A stretch of 64,000 nt of DNA, taken from the NCBI GenBank assembly GCA_036379955.1, contig DASVFR010000007.1, positions 62,001 through 126,000 of the forward strand, in the 5' to 3' direction. The DNA comes from VRUE01 sp036379955 (lineage in GTDB: Bacteria; Actinomycetota; Thermoleophilia; Solirubrobacterales; 70-9). How positions within the stretch are numbered: the first letter of the stretch is position 1; each line of letters opens with the position of its first letter. Position numbers and translations under genes: made by a program. The notes beneath the pieces are model-generated. The model made no database searches and was not told where the DNA came from. It saw only the letters and a list, made by a program, of their open reading frames with translations. Below are positions 10,039 to 18,014 of the stretch, one piece after another.

Positions 10039-10988
10039 ATGCCGCCAGCGAACCGCCACAAACCGCGTCGGGCCAAGACCTCGACCTCCGACTACTCGGT
10101 CACTGAGTTCCTGCGGGAGTTCCCGACGACGAGGCTTGCCTGAATCACCTGTGGCGGACCCGCCACTCCCCGGATGGCGAGCATGCCTACTACCCGCGCT
10201 GCGATGCCGAGAAGGTCTTCAAGCGCTACGCGACCAAGCAACAGCGCCAGTCGTGGACCTGCACGGCCTGCGGGCACCACGTCCATCCCGCGGCCGGAAC
10301 GATCTTCCATCGCTCCTCGACCTCTCTGCGCCTCTGGTTCCACGCGATGTACCTGATGACAAGCACTCGTTGCGGCATCTCTGCCAAGCAGCTAGAGCGG
10401 GAGCTTGGCGTCCATTACAAGACCGCCTGGCGCATGTTCAACAAGATCCGAAATGAGCTTATGGCCGAGGACGAAGCTCGCGCGCAGCCGCTGAAAGGCA
10501 ACGTCGAGATAGACGAGACCTCCTGGGGAGGCAAGGCGCGCAAACGGATGACCTACTCGGAGGCCGCGAGGTTCCGCGAAGCCAAGCCAACCGTCCTCGG
10601 CATGGTCGAACGCGGCGGGCGGGTCCGCGTACGCGTGATCGAGGCCCGCCGAGGCGAGCCGCTTAGTGGAGCCGTGCGAGCCAACGTCAACCCGGACTCC
10701 TTCATCTTCACGGACGACTGGCGTCCCTATAAAGCGGTCGGCCGGGAATTCGCAGGCCACCGGATCATCAACCACTCCTCTGGCTCCTACGTCGTCGGAG
10801 AGATCCACACGAACACGATCGAGGGCTTCTTCGGCAACCTGAAGACCGGGATGCGCGGTGCCTACAAGGTCGTCTCGGAGAAGTGGCTCCAGTCCTACCT
10901 GGACGAGTACGCCTGGCGCTACAACGAACGCCATCGCGACGGTCGCTCCATGTTCCATTCCCTGCTCAACGAGGCGGCAAGGCGATGA
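10039..10988 (+). pseudogene. IS1595 (ISXO2-like) transposase, frameshifted
   Basis: The first 27 codons read MPPANRHKPRR...FLREF in one frame and then stop at a TGA. Shifting frame near 10123 restores DDEACLNHLWRTRH and the rest of the protein to 10988. A single missing base after TTCCC explains this. The N-terminal zinc ribbon is visible (YPRC...CTAC), with Tyr where a first Cys would be expected. The DDE-type catalytic domain begins VEIDETSWGG, with FTDDWRPY and HTNTIEGFFGNLK later. It is probably inactive unless the shift is a sequencing error or is programmed. Confidence 0.85.
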
Positions 10989-11188
10989 GCGAGGCGACGA
11001 TCCTGCGCGGCATCCGCAGCGCCGCCAAGCGGCGCGAGAAGGCCGACGCCGCCAAACGAGAGGCGACCGCCGATCTACGCCGCTACTGCGAGCAAGCCCG
11101 CGAGGCCGGCGTCTCGATCACGAAGATCGCTTCTGAGGCCGGTCTTTCCCGCCAGGGCGTTTACGATCTGCTGGCGGAGCGACCTTAG
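10985..11188 (+). CDS. Small HTH protein, IS passenger
   Basis: A 67-aa protein whose ATG overlaps the transposase stop (ATGA), implying translational coupling. A charged helical N-terminus (RREKADAAKREATADLRRY) is followed by an HTH (ISITKIASEAGLSRQGVYDLLAE). It could be an antitoxin-like or transposition-regulating passenger. The 3' end overlaps the convergent small ORF by 71 bp. Confidence 0.6.
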   Translation: MSEATILRGIRSAAKRREKADAAKREATADLRRYCEQAREAGVSITKIASEAGLSRQGVYDLLAERP

Positions 11189-11276
11189 CCAGGTTGGCGT
11201 CAAACTCGCCTTTGGTCGGGACGGGGATCTCAAGGCCCTTGGCGGTCTTCTGTTTGGGTTTGCGCTTCTCGGGCAT
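11118..11276 (-). CDS. Small basic hypothetical protein at the right end of the IS
   Basis: A 52-aa protein starting MPEKRKPKQKTAKGLEIPVP. The phrase KTAKGLEIPVP followed by a DFxxNL-like segment (GEFDANLAKVA) is a pattern I recall from uncharacterised small actinobacterial proteins. It starts 10 bp inside the right terminal repeat and converges on the HTH passenger gene. Function unknown; a partner or antitoxin of the HTH protein is possible. Confidence 0.5.
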   Translation of the reverse strand: MPEKRKPKQKTAKGLEIPVPTKGEFDANLAKVAPPADRKRPGGKDRPQKRSS

Positions 11277-11507
11277 TGACAATTGGCTTTGACAGGGATA
11301 TGTCCGACCCACTTGGTGGAGTAGCGTCTCAGTGACCGTCTGTCGTGGCCAGCGGTTCGTCAAACTAGCGCCCGGTCGGTATCTGCCTTTTCGTGGGTGC
11401 TTGCGGGTCACGCATTGCAGGGTTGACCCGAGTCTCTATGCCGATTACGTTAGCCTATCCTCTTGGAGGTTCTCTTTCCTCGCAATTTGCGGGCCTTATG
11501 GATAGCG

Positions 11508-11726
11508 ATGCCTAATTCCAATGCAGACAGACTAGACGCGGCAGTAGCCGAGTTGGTGGAGCACGGGCACGATGCCCTCCCAGAAGGTCCTTCATCTCCC
11601 CTGGGCGGCGAGGCCCGTCCGAACCTGCTGCACACCCGCCCAGAGGAAGAAACAAGACGGCTCGCCGAGCGCGGCCAGGCCATTGTCGACAAGCGAATCT
11701 CAGCCCGAAGCGTTCAAGCTGGATAG
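11508..11726 (+). CDS. Short ORF, possibly the displaced N-terminus of the next gene
   Basis: A 72-aa frame starting MPNSNADRLDAAVAELVEHGHD with a protein-like, charged composition (PEEETRRLAERGQAIVDKR). It overlaps the start of the following frame by about 150 bp. A frameshift near 11700 would join the two into one protein of about 310 aa. Alternatively it is a separate small gene. Low confidence. Confidence 0.35.
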   Translation: MPNSNADRLDAAVAELVEHGHDALPEGPSSPLGGEARPNLLHTRPEEETRRLAERGQAIVDKRISARSVQAG

Positions 11727-12447
11727 CCTCCAGCGCCCGGACGAGCCATTGACTGAGGGGGACCGCGACAGTCGCGAGCCGCATTCGGCGCTATATCCAG
11801 ACGCCCTCGAGAATCTCTCCAACATCTTTGGAACGCACCTAGCCGATGTCCTTGTGCGGCATCGGAAGGTCGAGACGCTGACTGGCGAGAAGAATGTCAT
11901 CGGACGACAAAACCTCGTCGAGGCGCTAGCCCATCTGGGCACTCTTTTCGCACGCGCCGAGGAACTGGATCGGGACAAGCAGCTCGAACAGGTCGCGTTC
12001 TTGGGGGATCACCTTCGCCGGGTCATGATGGAGTCATTTGAGGTTGAGGTCTACGCCACAATCGGTGCTCATTGGAACGAAGACGACCCTAAGAGCATTG
12101 GACGGCGCTATGACGCTGTGGCAGCCCCTCTGATCAAGCGAGGCAAGCTCCTGGGCGTTATTACGCCGGAAGAAGTACAAGCTCGCTTTGACGGACTGTC
12201 AGACGACATTGTCCAGGCACGCAGGGCGAAGATTGCGGACGGAGACTGGTCGATTTGGACAGATGCGGCCGATAGCCTCGAAGCAGCGGCGGCAGAGATG
12301 AGGAAACTCAAGCGTGAGATGGGTGCCGCCGTTGATGCCGCAACATCGAGGCATTTCAACCGCCGATTGATGATCGGAGGCGCAGTGCTCAGCGTTGTCC
12401 TTGGTGCTGCCCTAACGCTTGGTATCCAGGCGTTTGGGATTGGATAG
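11572..12447 (+). CDS. Hypothetical membrane-anchored protein
   Basis: A frame of 291 aa; only from about codon 45 onward (FKLDSLQRPDEPL) does it look like real protein. The body is helical and acidic (GTHLADVLVRHRKVETLTGEKNVIGRQNLVEALAHLGTLF type segments). A coiled-coil-like stretch (LEAAAAEMRKLKREMGAAVDA) precedes a C-terminal transmembrane helix (MIGGAVLSVVLGAALTLGI). The true N-terminus may lie in another frame (ATG 11508) with a frameshift near 11700. No family recognised; probably island cargo. Confidence 0.5.
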   Translation: MPSQKVLHLPWAARPVRTCCTPAQRKKQDGSPSAARPLSTSESQPEAFKLDSLQRPDEPLTEGDRDSREPHSALYPDALENLSNIFGTHLADVLVRHRKVETLTGEKNVIGRQNLVEALAHLGTLFARAEELDRDKQLEQVAFLGDHLRRVMMESFEVEVYATIGAHWNEDDPKSIGRRYDAVAAPLIKRGKLLGVITPEEVQARFDGLSDDIVQARRAKIADGDWSIWTDAADSLEAAAAEMRKLKREMGAAVDAATSRHFNRRLMIGGAVLSVVLGAALTLGIQAFGIG

Positions 12448-12476
12448 CTGCTCGGCTCTGAGTCCCTGGACGGCAG

Positions 12477-12747
12477 CTATTTGGCTCGCTTCCTGTGGGA
12501 ACCGGAATCTCCCGAAGACCGTCTCCCAGGCATCCACTCCAGCCCCTCCAGAAGCTCCCCAGGGCGGACTCCGAGGGAGCCTGCGAGCTTGAGCAGGGTT
12601 GTCCACCCGAGGCACGCGCTCCCCGCGCTCCAGGAGTCCGATGGCCGTCCTGTGCAGCCCGGCTCGCCACGCAAGCTCCTCTTGGCTGATCCCGATCCGA
12701 TTGCGGTGAGCCACGATGTTCGCGCCGACGCGCTTGGCGACGTTCAC
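12477..12747 (-). pseudogene. XRE-family HTH regulator, frameshifted
   Basis: From a GTG at 12747 the protein reads VNVAKRVGANIVAHRNRIG, then a Cro/CI-type HTH (ISQEELAWRAGLHRTAIGLLERGERVPRVD). At about 12598-12601 an extra base shifts the frame. The other frame continues naturally as TLLKLAGSLGVRPGELLEGLEW to a stop at 12477. The GTG overlaps the stop of the upstream wHTH gene (GTGA), so the two were translationally coupled. Either a decayed regulator or a base-call error. Confidence 0.65.
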
Positions 12748-13004
12748 GACAGCTCCAGCCAGTCGAAGTGCCGAGCCGCCAAGGTCGGCAGCACGAAGTC
12801 TCCCTCGCACCAGACGAGGCCCGCCACGTCCAGGCAGCGAACGGCTCGGCTGATCTCTTTGCCCTTGCCGCTGTCGATGGCGTAGCGCAACTCTTCGCGG
12901 GTCAGCTGCGTCGGGAACTCGTAGAGCAGGAGCGCCAGCACAGCGCGCTGCATCGGTTTGTCCTCGCGCTCGTCGAACGAGGGCGGGCTAATGTTGGCCT
13001 GCAT
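12744..13004 (-). CDS. Small winged-helix-like protein coupled to the XRE gene
   Basis: An 86-aa protein with an MPMQRAVLALLLYEFPTQLTREEL-type helical start, followed by ISRAVRCLDVAGLVWCEGDFVLPT. This reads as a compact winged helix (helix, recognition helix, two-strand wing). GGAAGGGG lies about 8 bases before the ATG. Its stop overlaps the GTG of an XRE gene. A coupled wHTH-XRE pair suggests an autoregulated regulatory or immunity-type module; function unknown. Confidence 0.62.
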   Translation of the reverse strand: MQANISPPSFDEREDKPMQRAVLALLLYEFPTQLTREELRYAIDSGKGKEISRAVRCLDVAGLVWCEGDFVLPTLAARHFDWLELS

Positions 13005-13108
13005 GGGAAGTACCCCTTCCTGTGCCGGGCCGGGGGCCGTTCCAGCGGTGCCCCGGCCGCTTGGTTCTTGACGGGCGGGGAAGCTAGGGGCGGAAGAGGC
13101 TGGAAATC

Positions 13109-13145
13109 GCCTCTACATAGAAGCGATAGGCGTGAGCGTCCTCAC
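13109..13145. repeat. Right island-boundary repeat (copy 2, half palindrome)
   Basis: Starts CGCCTCTACATAG and ends GCGTGAGCGTCCTCAC, matching 9060-9099 with two mismatches and lacking a CT dinucleotide. The 3' arm of the palindrome present in copy 1 is absent here; sequence diverges right after CCTCAC. It lies 41 bp before the MMPL start. Confidence 0.65.
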
Positions 13146-13186
13146 AGACGCGAGGGGCTGATTGCGAAAACCTGGCCAGACAGCCA

Positions 13187-15454
13187 ATGCACGACTTCAT
13201 GGTCAAGCTCGCCGGATTCCTGGGGCGCCGCAGGCGCTGGGTCCTCGCGGGCTGGATCGCGGTGGTCGCGGTGGCGCTGCCGCTTGCTTCGCACCAGACC
13301 GATCACCTCACCGGGGGTGGGTTCGACGTGCCCGGGAGTCAGTCGAAGGCGGTGAGCGACTCGCTGCAGAGCGAATATGCAGACGAGACCGGTGGGATCA
13401 CGGTGATGCTGAGGGCGGGCGATGGTGCCAGCGCGGCGGCCCGAGCCGCCGCGGTCGACCGTGTCCGGCGCGCGGTGTCGGGCATCGACGAATTGACGCT
13501 GAGCCCCGCTGTCGCGCGGCGCGGCGAGCTTGCCTTGCGGCGCACCGGCACGGCCCTGCTTCCCCTGCACAGCGAACAGTCGGCCGATCGCCAGACCGAT
13601 TCGGCGGCGATCCTGCGCGAAGACCTCGACCCCGGCACGGCTACCACCGGCGTGACCACCTACCTCGCCGGCCAGCCCACGGTGTGGGCCGGCATGCAGG
13701 AACTCTCGAAGGAAGACCTTGCCAAAGCGGAGGCGGGGGGCTTCCCGATCGTCGCGATCATCCTCCTCGTCGTCTTTGGGTCCCTCGCCGCGGCGGTCCT
13801 GCCGCTGGCGCTGGGCTTCGTCAGCGTGATCGTCACCGGTGCGCTCATCTACTTCCTCTCCCTCGAGATGAGCACCTCGGTCTTCGTCACCAACATGGCC
13901 TCGATGATCGGGATCGGGGTCGCGATCGACTACTCGCTCTTCATCCTCGCGCGCTACCGGGAGGAGCGGGCCGCCGGGCGCGATCACGACGCGGCGCGCT
14001 CCGAGGCGCTCGCCACCTCCGGCCTGGCCGTGACCTTCTCCGGCCTGGCCGTGATCGTCTCGCTCGCCGGCCTCTGGATGGTCGACAACCAGGCCCTGCG
14101 CTCGATGGCGCTGGGAGCGATGACCGTGGTCGCCGTCTCGATCCTGACCGCGACGACGCTGCTCCCGGCCCTGATCTCGATGCTCGGCGATCGCGTGATG
14201 CCGGGCGGGGTGGTGGCACGCGTCCTGTCCTTTGTTCGTCGGCCCTTCCAAGGTAGGACCGCTGCCCCCGGACGCGGAAGCGGGGGCCTGTCCATATCTG
14301 ATTCTTCAGGCCCCCGCGAGAGCAGAGGAGGCGGCGGCGATTTCTGGGTCAGGTGGACCTCGAACGTGATGGCGCACCCCTGGGTCGCGGTGATCGGGGT
14401 CTCGGCTGTGCTGCTGACGCTCGCCGCGCCCCTGCTCTCGGTGCAGACCGGCACTGATGCGCTCGGCCAGTTCCCCAAGGACAGCGACGTGCGAATCGGC
14501 AACGAATCCGTGGCGAGGCAGCTGGGAGGCGCGGCCGATCCGATCCAGCTCGTCGCCTCCTTCGACGGCTCGGTCGAACGCCGGGATCGCGCGGCCGTCA
14601 TCGCCTTCTCTCGAACGCTTGCGGAAACCCCGGGGATCGCGACCGTCGCTCCGTTCCTCTTCGCTCGCGACAGTGCCTTGATCCAGGCGACGCCGAGCAC
14701 CTCGAGCGAGTCCGACGCGACGCGCGCCCTGGTCGGGCGGCTGCGCGACTCGGTCGTGCCGGCCGCGCCGCTGAGCCGCATCGCCACCGTCGACGTCGGC
14801 GGCGAGACCGCGCGAAGCGACGACGCTCGGGCGCAGGTCAGCGGCTCGATGTGGAAGATCGTCCTCTTCGTCCTCGCGCTCAGCTTCGTCGTCCTGGCCA
14901 TCATGCTGCGCTCGCTGCTTTTGCCGCTGAAGGCGGTGCTGATGAACCTGCTCTCGATCGGCGCGGCGCTTGGTGTCCTCGTCGCGATCTTCCAGTGGGG
15001 CTGGTTCGACAGCTTCTTCGGCTTCGAAAGCCTCGGCGCGCTCGACACGATCAACGTGCCGCTGATCTTCGCGATCGTCTTCGGCCTCTCGATGGACTAC
15101 GAGGTCTTCCTCATGTCGCGGATGCGCGAGCGCTACCTCCGTCACGGCGACAACGAGCGCGCGGTCGCCGAGGGCCTGGCGACGAGCGCCCGCACGATCT
15201 CCTCCGCGGCGCTGATCATGACCTCGGTCTTCGCCGTCTTCGTCCTTACCGGCGTGCCATCGATCAAGGAGCTGGGCATGGGCTGCGCGGTGGCGATTGC
15301 GCTCGACGCGACCCTGGTGCGGCTGATCCTGGTCCCGGCCGCGATGAAGCTGCTCGGCGATTGGAACTGGTGGATGCCGGCCTGGCTCGACCGCGCCCTG
15401 CCCGACCTCAGCTTCGAGGCCGGCGCCCGCGAGCCGGAGCCCGAACCGACCTGA
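13187..15454 (+). CDS. MMPL family (RND-type) transporter
   Basis: A 755-aa inner-membrane exporter, likely for lipids or hydrophobic compounds, driven by proton motive force. It shows the duplicated RND layout: an N-terminal helix (residues 20-38), an outer loop, a helix bundle including IGIGVAIDYSLFILARYREE, a second outer domain and a second bundle with FGLSMDYEVFLMSRMRERYL. The GxxxDY motifs with their Asp residues are the proton-relay candidates. The probable cognate TetR gene lies beyond the island. Codons ~360-377 in the central cytoplasmic linker carry a palindromic insertion. Confidence 0.93.
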   Translation: MHDFMVKLAGFLGRRRRWVLAGWIAVVAVALPLASHQTDHLTGGGFDVPGSQSKAVSDSLQSEYADETGGITVMLRAGDGASAAARAAAVDRVRRAVSGIDELTLSPAVARRGELALRRTGTALLPLHSEQSADRQTDSAAILREDLDPGTATTGVTTYLAGQPTVWAGMQELSKEDLAKAEAGGFPIVAIILLVVFGSLAAAVLPLALGFVSVIVTGALIYFLSLEMSTSVFVTNMASMIGIGVAIDYSLFILARYREERAAGRDHDAARSEALATSGLAVTFSGLAVIVSLAGLWMVDNQALRSMALGAMTVVAVSILTATTLLPALISMLGDRVMPGGVVARVLSFVRRPFQGRTAAPGRGSGGLSISDSSGPRESRGGGGDFWVRWTSNVMAHPWVAVIGVSAVLLTLAAPLLSVQTGTDALGQFPKDSDVRIGNESVARQLGGAADPIQLVASFDGSVERRDRAAVIAFSRTLAETPGIATVAPFLFARDSALIQATPSTSSESDATRALVGRLRDSVVPAAPLSRIATVDVGGETARSDDARAQVSGSMWKIVLFVLALSFVVLAIMLRSLLLPLKAVLMNLLSIGAALGVLVAIFQWGWFDSFFGFESLGALDTINVPLIFAIVFGLSMDYEVFLMSRMRERYLRHGDNERAVAEGLATSARTISSAALIMTSVFAVFVLTGVPSIKELGMGCAVAIALDATLVRLILVPAAMKLLGDWNWWMPAWLDRALPDLSFEAGAREPEPEPT
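14264..14316. repeat. Palindromic segment inside the MMPL gene
   Basis: CGGGGGCCTG (14281-14290) and CAGGCCCCCG (14307-14316) pair perfectly over 10 bp with a 16-nt AT-rich loop. An earlier GCCCCCG (14264-14270) can compete for the same arm. The insertion is in frame and encodes a Gly/Ser/Arg-rich stretch between the two halves of the transporter. Confidence 0.55.
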
Positions 15455-15482
15455 GCGCCCCCTCGCGGGTAGGCTGCCCGCG

Positions 15483-16889
15483 ATGAGCGACGACATCGCG
15501 TTCGCGGGAGCCGCGCGGCAGGCGGAGATGATCAGGGCGGGGGAGATCTCGCCGACCGAGCTGGTGCGGCTCTACCTCGACCGGATCGCCCGCCTCGACC
15601 CCCAGCTGAACGCTTTCCGCAAGGTCTTCGCCGAGAAGGCGCTGCTCGAAGCCCAGCAGGCAGAGGCGCGTCTGAAGGCCGGCGAGGAGCGGCCGTTGCT
15701 GGGCGTGCCGATCGCGATCAAGGACGAAGTCGCGGTGGCGGGCGAGGTGACCACGTTCGGCACCGACGCGTTCGACCAGCCGGCGAAGGAGGACTGCGAG
15801 ATGGTGCGGCGCCTGCGCGAGGCGGGCGCAATTCTCATCGGTCTCACCCTTCTGCCCGAGATGGCGATCTGTGGCTTCACCGAGTCGGCGACGTACGGCG
15901 TCACCCGCAACCCCTGGGACCCGCAGCGCAGCCCGGCCGGCTCGAGTGGCGGCTCGGGAGCGGCGGTCGCCGCGGGAATGGTCCCGATCGCCTCGGCTGG
16001 CGACGGCGGCGGCTCGATCCGGCTGCCCGCCTCCTCCTGCGGGCTCTTCGGCCTGAAGCCGACGCGCGGACGGATCCCGCTCGACCCGCTCGAGGAGGGC
16101 TGGAACGGCCTCGCCGTGCTCGGCTGCGTCAGCCGCACCGTCGAGGACACGGCGCTCTGGCTGGACGTCACCTCGGGTGGTTCCAAGGAGCCCGGTGCTC
16201 CTCCACCTCCGGAGCGGCCCTTCGTCGAGTCGACGAAGACGACGCCTGGCAAGCTGCGCGTCGCCTATTCGACCCTGGCGCCGCGAGCGGCGGCGCCGCC
16301 CACCGTCGACGAGGTGGTCAAGATCGCCGTCTCCGACGCGGCTGAGCTGCTGCGCTCGCTCGGCCATGACGTCACCCAGCGCGACCCGGACTGGGGCGGG
16401 ATCGGCAACAACATCACGCCTCGCTTCTTGCGCGGGGTATCTGACACGGTCGACGAGGTTCCCCACCCCGAGCGTCTCGAAAGCCGCACACGGGGCTTCG
16501 GCCGTCTCGGTGGCCTGCTCCCCGACGCGCTCTACGAGCGCGCCTTGCGTGGCCGCGAGATCGACGCCGCCCGCGTCAACGCGATCTTCGACTCCTTCGA
16601 CGTGCTCGTCACGCCGGTGATGGGCGGCACGGCGATCCCTATTCGCCGCTGGGAGGGTAAGGGGGCCCTGCGCACCGTGATCGGGATGAGCCGCTTCTAC
16701 CCCTACTGTGTCCCCTGGAACCACCTCGGCAATCCGGCGATGTCGATTCCCATGGGCATCGCCGCCGACGGGCTTCCGCTCGCGATCCAGGCGATCGGTC
16801 GCCACGGCTCCGAGGCCACGCTCATATCACTTGCCGCCCAGATCGAGGCGGAGCGGCCGTGGGTGCAGGAGCGTCCGCGACTCTCGTAG
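15483..16889 (+). CDS. Amidase (amidase-signature family)
   Basis: A 468-aa cytoplasmic hydrolase of the Ser-cisSer-Lys type. K80 (GVPIAIKDE), S155 (AGSSGGSGAA) and nucleophile S178 (GGGSIRLPAS) form the triad. The amidase signature occupies roughly residues 70-200. Length fits general amidases rather than GatA, and no gatB or gatC is adjacent. The natural amide substrate is unknown. It starts 28 bp after the MMPL stop. Confidence 0.93.
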   Translation: MSDDIAFAGAARQAEMIRAGEISPTELVRLYLDRIARLDPQLNAFRKVFAEKALLEAQQAEARLKAGEERPLLGVPIAIKDEVAVAGEVTTFGTDAFDQPAKEDCEMVRRLREAGAILIGLTLLPEMAICGFTESATYGVTRNPWDPQRSPAGSSGGSGAAVAAGMVPIASAGDGGGSIRLPASSCGLFGLKPTRGRIPLDPLEEGWNGLAVLGCVSRTVEDTALWLDVTSGGSKEPGAPPPPERPFVESTKTTPGKLRVAYSTLAPRAAAPPTVDEVVKIAVSDAAELLRSLGHDVTQRDPDWGGIGNNITPRFLRGVSDTVDEVPHPERLESRTRGFGRLGGLLPDALYERALRGREIDAARVNAIFDSFDVLVTPVMGGTAIPIRRWEGKGALRTVIGMSRFYPYCVPWNHLGNPAMSIPMGIAADGLPLAIQAIGRHGSEATLISLAAQIEAERPWVQERPRLS

Positions 16890-16913
16890 CTCCCCAGGGG
16901 CTGTGCTCGAAGA

Positions 16914-16946
16914 AAACGCCCGCCGCGGAGGCCGCGGCGGGCGTTT
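16914..16946. terminator. Bidirectional terminator after the amidase gene
   Basis: A perfect 15-bp stem (AACGCCCGCCGCGG core) with 3-nt loop AGG. It has TTTCATT on the plus side and TTTTCTTC on the minus side, between convergent genes. Confidence 0.85.
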
Positions 16947-16967
16947 CATTACAGATGGTTCCGACTG

Positions 16968-17834
16968 CTATTCGCTTGCTTTGATCGCTGCTGGGTCGGC
17001 GAGCTGGAGTTTGCCTTCCAGGAGCGCCGAGTTGGTGCCGGCCGGGGACGGCAGGCCGACGAGCGAGTTGACGAACGGGTCGATGAAGAACGAGAACAGT
17101 CCTCCGCACCCGTTGGCGCCCGGCGCCGCGAACGAGTTGTTCACGAGTTTGCCTCCGCTCAGGGTGATGATCGTTTCGGCTTCGTTGACCGACGGCGTCC
17201 CGGCGCTTCCCGTGATGGGTTTGTTCGGCGGGGGCGGGGACGTTTCACCGGTGGTGAAGTCAATCACGACCGGTTTGGAATTCGAGCCGATGTAGCAGTT
17301 GCTGCCGAGGAACGAGTTGCTCAGCTTGATCTTCGTCGGCAGCGAGAGGGCGGTGCCTTCTTCGCCGATCAGATTGCCGACGTTGATGTCGATATTTGAC
17401 GCCGAACCGGCCAATTCGACCGTCGCCGTGACGCCGGTGAGACCTTTGTTGATCGTTTCGTTGAACAGGTCCTGGAGGAATTTCGGCCACCATTTCGGCG
17501 CTTCGACTCCGAGGAGCCCACCGGGCACGGTCTGCGGAGTTTTCGAAAGCGTTTCACCGTTCTCCGCGCCGACGAAGTCGAGTTCGCCTTCAGCATTTGG
17601 TTCGAGCCCGCCTTGGAGAATGACCGGATTTTTCAGCGGAACGGTTTTTACCCCGACCTGGAAGAAGCCGCCGTTCGATTCCGAGAAGGTGCAGAACGCA
17701 AGTGCGGGATGGCTCAGCGGACACTCGGCGAACTGTTTGTATTCCCCCGTCGGATGATGTGAAGAGGCGAGGGCCTGCGACGCGGAAAGCAGCATCGCGG
17801 CAGCCACCGCTGCGACTATGGAAAGCCGTCTCAT
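16968..17834 (-). CDS. Secreted protein of unknown function
   Basis: A 288-aa precursor with signal peptide MRRLSIVAAVAAAMLL and likely cleavage after ASQALA. GAAAGGA lies about 9 bases upstream. The mature part is beta-rich and Asn/Gly/Pro-rich (NVGNLIGEEGTALSLPTKIKLS, ETSPPPPNKP). Cysteines in AECPLSHPALAFC, SNCYIG and NGCGG suggest disulfides. No membrane anchor or known domain is recognised. GAA-rich codons match the other secreted proteins in this window. Confidence 0.7.
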   Translation of the reverse strand: MRRLSIVAAVAAAMLLSASQALASSHHPTGEYKQFAECPLSHPALAFCTFSESNGGFFQVGVKTVPLKNPVILQGGLEPNAEGELDFVGAENGETLSKTPQTVPGGLLGVEAPKWWPKFLQDLFNETINKGLTGVTATVELAGSASNIDINVGNLIGEEGTALSLPTKIKLSNSFLGSNCYIGSNSKPVVIDFTTGETSPPPPNKPITGSAGTPSVNEAETIITLSGGKLVNNSFAAPGANGCGGLFSFFIDPFVNSLVGLPSPAGTNSALLEGKLQLADPAAIKASE

Positions 17835-18014
17835 TGCTGGTCCTTTCGGTTTTGGGTTTGCGGCGGGCGACGTCGGGCACGACGTGCAGCCACTTTCCCT
17901 GGCCGGGGACCCCCATCCCCTCCCGTAGCGACGGCCTCTACCAGCCGTTTCCCGCCACGCCATTGGACTGCGAAGGAGGAATGTCTAGCAAAAAAATTAA
18001 ATCAATGCAATTAG

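Larger units (their letters stand above)
9986..11296 (+). mobile_element. IS1595-like insertion sequence with passenger genes
   Basis: CCTGTCAAGG at 9986-9995 and CTTTGACAGG at 11287-11296 are imperfect terminal inverted repeats (9 of 10), with weaker similarity continuing inward for about 10 more bases. Between them lie an ISXO2-type transposase, an HTH protein and a small basic protein. No target-site duplication was seen immediately outside the ends, so the boundaries are approximate. Confidence 0.65.
9060..13145. mobile_element. Accessory island of about 4.1 kb bounded by direct repeats
   Basis: Two copies of a ~38-bp sequence in direct orientation bound a stretch of accessory genes: a hypothetical, an IS1595-like element with passengers, another hypothetical, and a wHTH-XRE pair. 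Genes immediately outside are tetR and an MMPL exporter, a common functional pair, suggesting the island was inserted between them. No integrase is visible, so mobility is inferred only from the repeats and content. The alternative is two copies of a dispersed palindromic repeat. Confidence 0.45.

Noticed and set aside
13021..13060. GGCCGGGG/CCCCGGCC hairpin upstream of the wHTH gene as a separate element
   Set aside because: It is short and explainable by GC-rich composition; no second copy was seen.
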